Part shown: positions 12,620 to 19,475 of the stretch, in pieces
Position numbering within the stretch: the first letter of the stretch is position 1
How the letters are laid out: the number at the start of each line of letters is the position of its first letter
Origin: Lamprocystis purpurea
Lineage (GTDB): Bacteria > Pseudomonadota > Gammaproteobacteria > Chromatiales > Chromatiaceae
Assembly: GCA_020718945.1 (NCBI GenBank)
Contig: DYRB01000002.1
Location: 1 to 20,505 of the forward strand
DNA length: 20,505 nucleotides
Reading direction: 5' to 3'
Translations under genes and position numbers: made by a program
The notes under the pieces: model-generated
The model's input: only the letters and a program-made list of their open reading frames with translations
Told to the model about the DNA's origin: nothing
The model's database searches: none

Positions 12620-15397
12620 ATGTCACTGACGACGCGTCATTCCCCGATCCGCACCGCCCTCGCCCTGTGCCTCGGCCTGTCCGTACTGACCCTACCGGTC
12701 GCCAGCGCCGACCCGGCCGTCGACAAGGCCCGTGCCTTCTACGAGCTGGGCGACCTGAGATCCGCAGCTATCGAGCTCAAGACCACCCTTCAGAGCGACC
12801 CGGGGAATGCGGAGGCGCGTATCCTGTTGGGCGAGATGTACCTGAGGCTTGGCAATGGCGCGGCGGCGGAGAAAGAGCTGCGGCGTGCCCAGGAGCTCGG
12901 CCTGGCGCCGAACCGGTGGCGCATCATGCTAGCTAAGGCAATGATATTGCAGGGTAATTACTCGGACGCCTTGGTGCGCCTGGAGGACGGCACGGATCTG
13001 CCGCCGGCGGAACAGGCCGGCGTGCTGGCCCAACGCGGCCAGGCCCTGGTGGGCATGGGGCGTACCGATCAGGCACGCGAGGCCTTCGATGCCGCCCTGA
13101 AGCTCGACCCCAAGGAGCCGGCCGCCATGCTCGGCCTGATCCGCCTGGCCCTGGTTGCGGGCGACGAGGCCACCGCCACCCGGCTCACCGACGATCTCAT
13201 CGCCCACAGCCCCAAAGACGTGGACGCCCTGCTGGTGCGCGCCGAGCTGCAGCGCAAGGCCGGTAACACCGAGGAGGCGGCCAAGGGATTCGCCCGCGTC
13301 ATAGAGGTCGAGCCCAGCAACGTCCGCGGCTACCTTGGCCACGCTACCACCCTGATCGGGCTGCAGCGCTTCGACGAGGCCACCAAGGATCTGGACAAGG
13401 TGGACAGCATCCAGCCCAACGTACCCATGGCCGTTTACCTGCGCGGGGTCATGCTGTTCCAGAACAAGCAGTGGGATGAGGCCGCCGACCAACTCCAGAA
13501 GGTCCTCACAGCGGTGCCCTCGCACATCCAGAGCAAGCTGCTCATGGGCATCATCCATTACTCAAAGAACAACTTCGAGATAGCCGATGAATATCTCACC
13601 ACGGTAGTCACGGCCATGCCCGACAACCTCCAGGCACGCAAGGTCCTGGGGGCGACCCGCATCAAGATGCGCGAGCCCGGCAAGGCCATCGAGGCCCTGG
13701 AACCGGCGGTCGGCACCCAGGACCCGCAACTGCTCGCCCTGCTCGGCAGCGCCTATATGCTCCGGGGCGATAAAGAGCTGGGTCAGGAGTGGCTGGCCAA
13801 GGCGGTAGAGCTGTCCCCGGACGTCGCCGCCCTGCGCACCCAGTTGGCGCTCAGCCTGCTGGCCGGCGGCCAGACGGATAAGGCCGTCGAGGAGTTGCAG
13901 TCCGCCGTCGATCTGGGCCAGGAAATCATCCAGGCCGACGTCCTGTTGGTCCTGGCCCATCTCAAGAACAACCGCTTCGACGAGGCGCTGAAGGCCAGCA
14001 TGAACCTGGAACAGCGCAAACCGGACAACCCCATCCCGTTTAACCTCACCGGTCTGGCCCTGATGTCCAAGGGCGACCTCCCCGCCGCCGCCGAGCACTT
14101 CAACAAGGCACTGCAGGTGGACCCGGAATTCATCACCGCCGAGCTCAACCTGGCACGCATCGACGTCGCCGGCAAAAATCTGGACGCCGCCGCCGCGCGT
14201 TACAAGCGAGTCCTCGACAAGGCCCCCAAACACCTGGGGGCTATGCTCGGGCTTTCGGCCCTGGCAGAGCGCCGTGGCGACAAGGCGGAGCTGGTTCGCT
14301 GGCTGGAGGCCGCCCAGGAGGCCAACCCGACCGCGACCCAGCCTGGATTACTGTTGACCCGGTATTACATCGCCCAAGGCGAATACTCCAAGGCATTGGC
14401 CGTCGCGGGCAACCTGTCCTCGCGCTTCCCGGACGACGCTTCCATACAGCAGATGCTGGCGCGGGCCCAGACCCTGGGCGGCGAGGTGTCCAGCGCCATT
14501 CGCACCTTCGACCAATTGGCCACGGAAAACCCCAAGGACCCGCAACTGCACTACCTCACCGGGGGGGCCAAGTGGAAGGCTGGCAACCATATGGCCGCCG
14601 CGGACTCCTTCCGCAAGGCCATAGACCTGAAACCCGATTTCGTTGACGCTCGCGTGGCCCTGGCATCGGTGCTGCTCGAAGCGCGCGAGTACGACGCTGC
14701 CCTGGATGTTGCCGCGAGACTGCAGAAGGACCACGCCAAGTCGCCCTTGGGCTTCCGCATCGGAGGGACCATCCTGACCCAGGCTGGGCGACATGCGGAA
14801 TCAGTCAAGGCCCTGGAGAAGGCGGTCGCGTTGGCCGAGGCGAGTGACATCACCCGCCAACTCGCCGACGCTTACACCAAGGCCCACCGTCCCAAGGATG
14901 CGATCAAGCTCTTGGAGGATTGGGTCAAGGCCCACGGCGACGACCGCGCCGCCATGGGCATGCTGGCCATCAGCTACCAGTCCGCCGGGCAGGACAAGGA
15001 CGCCATCAAGCTCTACGAGGCCCTATACAACGGGGACAAGACCAACTACGTCCTGCTCAACAACATGGCCTGGCTATACCACAAGATCGGCGATCCGCGG
15101 GCCGAGCAGATTGCGCATCAGGCCTACGAGGCCGATCCCAATCGCCCGGAAATCGCCGACACCTATGGCTGGATCCTGTTCACTGCCGGCAACAAGGATA
15201 AGGGCCTTTCGATCCTCCAGCAGGCCTATCTGGCCTATCCGACCCAGACCGAGATCGGCTACCACGTAGCCGTTGCCCTGAGCAGCACGGGGCGTAACGA
15301 CGAGGCAGTGAAGATCCTGCGCAAGCTCCTGCGCGACAACCCGGACTTCCCCCAGGCCAAGGAGTCCAAGGCCCTGCTCGGCCGCCTCGGCGGCTAG
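12620..15397 (+). CDS. prsT: PEP-CTERM system TPR-repeat protein PrsT
   Basis: A 925-residue exported protein made almost wholly of tetratricopeptide repeats, matching the length and organisation of PrsT. Repeat cores include YLRLGNGAAAEKELRRAQEL, NPIPFNLTGLALMSKGDLPA, HFNKALQVDPEFITAELNLA and DRAAMGMLAISYQSAGQDKD. The C-terminal part (NNMAWLYHKIGDPRAEQIAH, TYGWILFTAGNKDKG) resembles TPR proteins of polysaccharide secretion systems. An N-terminal signal peptide ends at about VASA-D (residues 28-31). Family members are described as lipoproteins, but the only N-terminal Cys (Cys17, context LALC) lies in the hydrophobic core and does not fit a lipobox. ATG 12620 follows AGGT and lies 14 bases after prsR. 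Its stop overlaps the convergent kinase gene. It probably works as a periplasmic or envelope scaffold for EPS/PEP-CTERM export, an inference. Confidence 0.93.
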   Translation: MSLTTRHSPIRTALALCLGLSVLTLPVASADPAVDKARAFYELGDLRSAAIELKTTLQSDPGNAEARILLGEMYLRLGNGAAAEKELRRAQELGLAPNRWRIMLAKAMILQGNYSDALVRLEDGTDLPPAEQAGVLAQRGQALVGMGRTDQAREAFDAALKLDPKEPAAMLGLIRLALVAGDEATATRLTDDLIAHSPKDVDALLVRAELQRKAGNTEEAAKGFARVIEVEPSNVRGYLGHATTLIGLQRFDEATKDLDKVDSIQPNVPMAVYLRGVMLFQNKQWDEAADQLQKVLTAVPSHIQSKLLMGIIHYSKNNFEIADEYLTTVVTAMPDNLQARKVLGATRIKMREPGKAIEALEPAVGTQDPQLLALLGSAYMLRGDKELGQEWLAKAVELSPDVAALRTQLALSLLAGGQTDKAVEELQSAVDLGQEIIQADVLLVLAHLKNNRFDEALKASMNLEQRKPDNPIPFNLTGLALMSKGDLPAAAEHFNKALQVDPEFITAELNLARIDVAGKNLDAAAARYKRVLDKAPKHLGAMLGLSALAERRGDKAELVRWLEAAQEANPTATQPGLLLTRYYIAQGEYSKALAVAGNLSSRFPDDASIQQMLARAQTLGGEVSSAIRTFDQLATENPKDPQLHYLTGGAKWKAGNHMAAADSFRKAIDLKPDFVDARVALASVLLEAREYDAALDVAARLQKDHAKSPLGFRIGGTILTQAGRHAESVKALEKAVALAEASDITRQLADAYTKAHRPKDAIKLLEDWVKAHGDDRAAMGMLAISYQSAGQDKDAIKLYEALYNGDKTNYVLLNNMAWLYHKIGDPRAEQIAHQAYEADPNRPEIADTYGWILFTAGNKDKGLSILQQAYLAYPTQTEIGYHVAVALSSTGRNDEAVKILRKLLRDNPDFPQAKESKALLGRLGG

Positions 15398-16719
15398 TCC
15401 CCCTGTGGGTCCGGGCCCTGCGGTCCGGACCCGACTTGGCTCAACGCCAGTCGGGCGGCCCCGTAGGCCGCCTCCGGCTGCGGCGCCACGCTTACCGGGA
15501 CACCCAGCAGCCGCTCCCGGATGCGGCCCCAGACCGGATTCGCCGCCCCTCCCCCGCTGGTCAGGACCCTCCTCACTGGCGGCGCCCCAAGCTCCGCCAG
15601 TAATGCATAGCCGCTCGCCTCGATGCGGGCCATACCCTCGAGCATCCCATGCAGAAAGGCCCGGTCATCCGCTGGCCTGGGGCCTAGGCGTGGCTGTAGC
15701 CCTGGATCTGAAATCGGGAAGCGCTCCCCAGGACCCGGCAGCGGGTAGTAGTCCAGCCCGCTGGGGCGGTCCGGGTCTATCCCGTCGCTCAGGTCGCGCA
15801 GTTGGCCGTCGTCGAAGTGGCGCCGCAACAGGGCCCCGCCGCTGTTGGAGGCCCCGCCGATGAGCCACAGGTCCCCCAGGCGATGGCTGTACACGCCGAA
15901 GCGCGCCGCCCTCACCGGTCGCTCCCCCACCAGCTTCAGGACCATAGTGCTACCCAGGCAGGTCACCCCGTCCCCCGGGGCCAGGGGCCCGGCGGCAATG
16001 ACCGCCGCGGTGGAATCTGTGGTCCCGGCTACCGCCAGGGTCCCCGGCGGCAGACCCGTCTGTACCAGGACATCCGCCGCGACTGGACCGACCGGCGCCC
16101 CCGGGGCCAGGACCTCCGGCAAGGCAATACCCATCAGATCCAGCCCGGCCATCCAGCCGGGCCAAGTCTGGGTGGCCGGGTCATAGCCAAGCTTCAGGGC
16201 ATTGTTCCAGTCGCTGATCCCCCAGTGGCCGGTGAGACGGCCGAGGACCCAGTCGGCCTGGTGCAGGGCCAGGCGCGGCCCAGTGCCGGGACAGATCCGC
16301 CCCAAATGCAGCAACTTGGCCAGGCTGGAGCCGGCCCCACGGGCCGGGCTGTCCGCCGGGGCCAGGGCGGCGATCTCACTGGCCTCGGCGCTGGCACAAG
16401 TGTCGTCATACATCAGGGCCGGGCCCAGGGGCGAACCGTCCGGACCGGCCACCAGCAGGGTGGCGGAGGTGGCGTCCACACAGACCCGAGGCGGGACCGA
16501 GCCGCGGACCGCCGGGGCTATGGCGCCCAGGGCCTCGATCACGGCACACCACCAGAGCCCCGGGTCCTGGGTGCTCCCACCCAGGCCGTCGCGCCGTGGC
16601 GGGTCCAGGTCCACCCGGGCCTGCGCCAGGACCTCCCCCGCCGGGGACAGGGCCAGGGCGCGGCAGCCGGAGGTCCCCAGATCGACCCCGATGCCGCAGC
16701 CCCCGGCGCCCGGGGTCAA
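15394..16719 (-). CDS. FGGY-family carbohydrate kinase, D-ribulose kinase-like
   Basis: A 441-residue cytosolic sugar kinase. N-terminal ATPase motif GVDLGTSGCRALAL (11-24) with Asp13; the probable catalytic base is Asp235 in AGTTDS, and GGGAANPVW (389-397) is in the C-terminal ATP-binding lobe. Its length is shorter than xylulose or glycerol kinases (about 490-500). SSLAKLL, HQADWVLGRLTGHWGISDWN, NALKLGYDP, LGSTMVLKL and GGASNSGG are features I associate with the plant/cyanobacterial XK-1 group assigned as D-ribulose kinase. The start is TTG 16719; the sequence TTGA joins this start to the TGA stop of queF, implying translational coupling. The final TAG shares CTAG with the prsT stop. Substrate is inferred by resemblance only. 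Confidence 0.88.
   Translation of the reverse strand: MTPGAGGCGIGVDLGTSGCRALALSPAGEVLAQARVDLDPPRRDGLGGSTQDPGLWWCAVIEALGAIAPAVRGSVPPRVCVDATSATLLVAGPDGSPLGPALMYDDTCASAEASEIAALAPADSPARGAGSSLAKLLHLGRICPGTGPRLALHQADWVLGRLTGHWGISDWNNALKLGYDPATQTWPGWMAGLDLMGIALPEVLAPGAPVGPVAADVLVQTGLPPGTLAVAGTTDSTAAVIAAGPLAPGDGVTCLGSTMVLKLVGERPVRAARFGVYSHRLGDLWLIGGASNSGGALLRRHFDDGQLRDLSDGIDPDRPSGLDYYPLPGPGERFPISDPGLQPRLGPRPADDRAFLHGMLEGMARIEASGYALLAELGAPPVRRVLTSGGGAANPVWGRIRERLLGVPVSVAPQPEAAYGAARLALSQVGSGPQGPDPQGD
15407..15432 (+). terminator. Strong hairpin ten bases after prsT, inside the end of the kinase gene
   Basis: GGGTCCGG (15407-15414) and CCGGACCC (15425-15432) form a perfect 8-base stem with a 10-base loop, starting nine bases after the prsT stop. 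There is no T-run, so it would be at best a Rho-assisted or 3'-end-stabilising structure. It is embedded in the last codons of the convergent kinase (residues 429-437, a Gly/Pro/Gln-rich tail). Confidence 0.35.
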
Positions 16720-17105
16720 GGCAGTTGGACCGGCGGTGGCGGCTCCCAGCCGGGGGCCCGGTGCTCGGCCACGACCCTGGTGTATATGCCGCCGCGCACG
16801 TTGAAGTCGGCGGTCAGGCGCATGAAGCGGGGGGCAGCCACCTCGACCAGATCGGTCAGGATGCGGTTAGTCACCGCCTCGTGAAAGGCGCCCTCGTCCC
16901 GGAAGGACCAGACGTACATCTTCAACGCCTTGAGTTCGACGCACAGGGCCGCGGGGACGTACTCCAGAGTCAGTTCGGCGAAGTCCGGCTGGCCGGTCTT
17001 CGGGCACAGGCAGGTGAACTCCGGGACCCGGATACGGATGGTGTAGTCCCGCCCCGGCTGGGGGTTGGGGAAGGTCTCCAGGTCGCGACTGGGGGCACTG
17101 GGCAT
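16716..17105 (-). CDS. queF: NADPH-dependent 7-cyano-7-deazaguanine (preQ0) reductase QueF, type I
   Basis: A 129-residue cytosolic T-fold enzyme that reduces preQ0 to preQ1 in queuosine biosynthesis. The short length marks the unimodular (B. subtilis-like) type I. The catalytic Cys34 lies in EFTCLCPKTGQPDF, with Asp41 as the acid. The NADPH-binding motif aligns as VELKALKMYVWSFRDEGAFHE (56-76; the usual ES/K-LK appears as ELKALK), including substrate-binding Glu57. ADFNVRGGI matches the family TPRGGI region. Start ATG 17105 fits the family. It lies 145 bases downstream of tatD and overlaps the kinase start by four bases (TTGA). Other queuosine genes are not in the window. Confidence 0.95.
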   Translation of the reverse strand: MPSAPSRDLETFPNPQPGRDYTIRIRVPEFTCLCPKTGQPDFAELTLEYVPAALCVELKALKMYVWSFRDEGAFHEAVTNRILTDLVEVAAPRFMRLTADFNVRGGIYTRVVAEHRAPGWEPPPPVQLP

Positions 17106-17133
17106 GGCGGTCGGCTCGCAGGCAAAGGTGGGA

Positions 17134-17159
17134 CCGCCGGCTGGGGCCCTGGCCGGCGG
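17134..17159 (-). terminator. GC-rich hairpin between tatD and queF
   Basis: CCGCCGGC (17134-17141) and GCCGGCGG (17152-17159) form a perfect 8-base stem with a 10-base loop. It lies downstream of the tatD stop and inside the probable queF leader. There is no T-run. It could end tatD transcripts or affect queF translation; no preQ1 riboswitch consensus is recognisable here. Confidence 0.3.
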
Positions 17160-17168
17160 CGGTGCGCC

Positions 17169-17177
17169 AGTGTAGCA
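17169..17177 (-). promoter_or_regulatory. Extended -10 promoter candidate for queF-kinase
   Basis: The minus strand reads TGCTACACT, an extended -10 (TGn-TACACT, four of six core bases), placing the transcription start near 17162, about 57 bases before the queF ATG. No good -35 is visible, which extended -10 promoters can tolerate. Confidence 0.35.
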
Positions 17178-17250
17178 GCCGCCCCCGACGCCCGGCGAGA
17201 CGCCTCAGACCCGAGTGCCTACGGAGAACCTCGGCGCCCCTGGCCAGGCA

Positions 17251-18021
17251 TCAAGCCTGGAACAGCGAGGCGTAGTTGGCGGCAGTCACCTCGGCAAGGG
17301 ACTCCACCGTCATGCCCCGTAGCCCGGCCAGGCACTCGGCCACATGGGCCACGTAGCGCGGCTGATTGGATCGGCCGCGATGGGGGATGGGGGCCAGATA
17401 GGGGGCGTCGGTCTCGATCAGGAGCCGATCCAATGGTACCCGGGCGGCGACCTGACGCAGGTCTTCGGCGGTCTTGAAGGTGAGGATGCCGGAAAAGGAG
17501 ATGTGGAAGCCCAGATCCAGGGCCGTCCGGGCGGTCTCCCAGTCCTCGGTGAAGCAGTGCATGACCCCACCGGCGTCCCGCGCCCCGGCCTCCTGGAGGA
17601 TGCGGATGGTGTCCGCGGCGGCGGCCCGAGTATGGACAATCAGGGGCTTGCCGCAGGCCCGGGCAGCGGCGATGTGGTTGCGGAAGCGCTCCTGCTGCCA
17701 GGTGAGGTCGCCAACGCTGCGAAAATAGTCCAGGCCGGTCTCACCTATGGCGACGTTGCGCGGGTCGGCGGCCAGGGCGACCAGTTCGTCCGGTTCCGGA
17801 TCGCGGCCCTCGTCCTCGTTGGGGTGGACCCCGACGGAGACATCCACCTGGGAAAAGGGGTCCACCAGGGCCCGCATGGCCGGGTAGTGCTCCAGGTCGA
17901 TGGAGACGCAGAGCATGCGCGTCACCCCGGCCGCGGCGGTCTCGGTCATCAGCCGGGCAAAATCCCCGTCGTAGGGCTTGAGATCGACCCGATCAAGGTG
18001 GCAGTGGGAGTCTACGAACAT
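17251..18021 (-). CDS. tatD: TatD/YcfH family metal-dependent hydrolase (deoxyribonuclease)
   Basis: A 256-residue cytosolic TIM-barrel hydrolase of the amidohydrolase superfamily; characterised relatives are Mg2+-dependent 3'-5' exonucleases or D-aminoacyl-tRNA deacylases. All expected metal ligands are visible: DSHCHLD (His7, His9), IGETGLDYFR (Glu94), IVHTRAA (His130), VMHCFTED (His155) and LIETDAPYLAP (Asp205). The pattern GVHPNEDE and LIETDAPYLAPIPHRGRSNQ closely fits E. coli YcfH, where the gene often follows holB. Here the upstream same-strand gene is instead a multiheme cytochrome, 190 bases away. Start ATG 18021 begins exactly at the conserved MFVDSHCHLD; no strong ribosome site precedes it. 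Confidence 0.94.
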   Translation of the reverse strand: MFVDSHCHLDRVDLKPYDGDFARLMTETAAAGVTRMLCVSIDLEHYPAMRALVDPFSQVDVSVGVHPNEDEGRDPEPDELVALAADPRNVAIGETGLDYFRSVGDLTWQQERFRNHIAAARACGKPLIVHTRAAAADTIRILQEAGARDAGGVMHCFTEDWETARTALDLGFHISFSGILTFKTAEDLRQVAARVPLDRLLIETDAPYLAPIPHRGRSNQPRYVAHVAECLAGLRGMTVESLAEVTAANYASLFQA

Positions 18022-18082
18022 CGGAAAAGGTCTCGCGGCACGGAAGTGGCAGAGGGCTCCCCTGCTCTGGATCTGGGCTGGG

Positions 18083-18157
18083 ATGCTGTTGGGAACGGGG
18101 GCTACGGTGGTCCTGACGCTGGCCGCGGTGGTTTGGGTGCAGATCGTGGGGCGGTAG
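18083..18157 (+). CDS. Possible 24-residue single-span membrane peptide
   Basis: In the 190-base gap between tatD and the cytochrome gene, on the opposite strand, ATG 18083 opens a 24-codon frame ending at TAG 18155-18157: MLLGTGATVVLTLAAVVWVQ then IVGR. It is one continuous hydrophobic span with a positive end. In the same frame upstream the sequence reads RKWQRAPLLWIWAG, so it could instead be the tail of a decayed membrane protein. There is no good ribosome site and GC-rich DNA easily yields such frames. The rest of 18022-18211 holds nothing I recognise. Confidence 0.2.
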   Translation: MLLGTGATVVLTLAAVVWVQIVGR

Positions 18158-18211
18158 GAAAAAGAACAGCCTCCCGGCGTTATTCCCGCTTACATCAACC
18201 ATCGAACTACA

Positions 18212-19465
18212 TCAGCGGTAATGGCCGTCGAAAGCCGCCTGCAACCAGGTGGCATCCTTGTCGGCGTGACAGGCACCGTTGGCGCAACTGCTGGGGGCAC
18301 CGTACTTCGCAGCGTCGCTCGGTGGGACAATACCTGGGTAATGGGTGTGCAGGTGCAGCCCGCCGCCATTCTTGCCGGTCAGCGGCATATGGCAATCGAC
18401 GCAGGTGACCTTAGCATCGTCGCCGCAGACAACGTGGCCGGCGTTGCGCTCCGACCGGTGGAAATAGGCCCCCCGCTCGTGGCAGTAGTCACAGCGAAAG
18501 CGCTGCTTGTCGAGCCCGCCGTGGACGTTGTGGCAAACGGCGCAGGTGATGCCGTGCCGGACCTGATCCAAGGTGAAGTCGCGGCGCGGGTTCGCCGCCG
18601 CCTCGGCGGCGTGACAGCGCAGACAGGCGGGGGCAATCTCGCCATAGCGCCCGTCGTAGCCCTCGGTGAGTGACTTGAGGCTGTGGGAATGCCCACCCTG
18701 CTTCCACGGCCAATACTCTTGGTGGCGCTTGTGCTCGCGCCCGTTGCCCCACCATTCGGCGGAGTTCTGCCCCAGGGTGGGGGGGCTCTCGCGGAAGTGA
18801 TCCTCCAAGCGCTCGCCGATCCTGTACCCCACTGGGAAGAAGTACTTGCCGTCGGTGGACAACCCGCGAGTGTGGCACTGGCCGCAAACCTGGGCATCCA
18901 GGGTCGAGGCTATGGCACCGAAGCCAAGCGTGTTACGGTGCCAGCTCCCCGGTCCGTGGCAAGACTCACAGCCAATGCCGGGCTCCACGAAGTGCCCAGT
19001 CTTCACATCGAGACCCACTGTGTGGCAGCCATGGCAGCGCTGCAAGGGGATCGGGACATCCCATCCGTCCCATCCCTTAACGTTCCATTTGCCCTTATCG
19101 ACCTGCCAGGAACCGGGCAACAAGGTCTCCGTCTTTCCGTCGTGCCCCATGAATTGCTGCTCGAAGCGACTGCCGATGGCCCAGACCGCTTGCTTGGGAT
19201 CGAAGGGCATCTCCTTGGCAGCGAAGTCGGCAACCACGACGCCTGGCTCATCGACCCGGCGCATCATCTTCGGATGCAGGCTGTCCTGCCAGCCGCCATG
19301 GGCACGCCAATGGCAGGCCCCGCAGGCATCGGAGCCGATGTAGGTCGCGTCCTCCGGAATGGGGGCCTGGCCGACCAGGACGAGGGCGGTCAGGAGGCCG
19401 CCGAAGGCCACAACCACCAGGGTCCAGAACAGAAGCCCGCGAAGGATGCGTTTCCATGGGCGCAT
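18212..19465 (-). CDS. Membrane-anchored multiheme c-type cytochrome (eight CxxCH plus one CX4CH)
   Basis: A 417-residue electron-transfer protein. One N-terminal membrane segment (about 10-33) with a basic start (MRPWKR) anchors it to the inner membrane, with the rest periplasmic. Eight CxxCH heme motifs are at Cys48, 144, 166, 194, 281, 308, 325 and 355. A ninth, wider motif, CANGACH (Cys394-x4-Cys399-His400), is of the CX4CH type known from some cytochromes c3. YIGSDACGACHWRAHGGWQD at the front resembles the first heme of several multiheme families. I cannot assign a substrate or named family. Start ATG 19465 is preceded by GAGGA, which overlaps the stop of the beta-propeller gene ten bases upstream. 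The longer frame to 19681 overlaps that gene and is rejected. Tight spacing implies one operon with the propeller protein. No catalytic heme motif such as CxxCK is present. Confidence 0.9.
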   Translation of the reverse strand: MRPWKRILRGLLFWTLVVVAFGGLLTALVLVGQAPIPEDATYIGSDACGACHWRAHGGWQDSLHPKMMRRVDEPGVVVADFAAKEMPFDPKQAVWAIGSRFEQQFMGHDGKTETLLPGSWQVDKGKWNVKGWDGWDVPIPLQRCHGCHTVGLDVKTGHFVEPGIGCESCHGPGSWHRNTLGFGAIASTLDAQVCGQCHTRGLSTDGKYFFPVGYRIGERLEDHFRESPPTLGQNSAEWWGNGREHKRHQEYWPWKQGGHSHSLKSLTEGYDGRYGEIAPACLRCHAAEAAANPRRDFTLDQVRHGITCAVCHNVHGGLDKQRFRCDYCHERGAYFHRSERNAGHVVCGDDAKVTCVDCHMPLTGKNGGGLHLHTHYPGIVPPSDAAKYGAPSSCANGACHADKDATWLQAAFDGHYR

Positions 19466-19475
19466 ACGGGTGTCC

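Noticed and set aside
17106..17250. preQ1 riboswitch upstream of queF
   Set aside because: The leader has a GC hairpin but no A-rich tail pairing or conserved preQ1 aptamer sequence that I can recognise.
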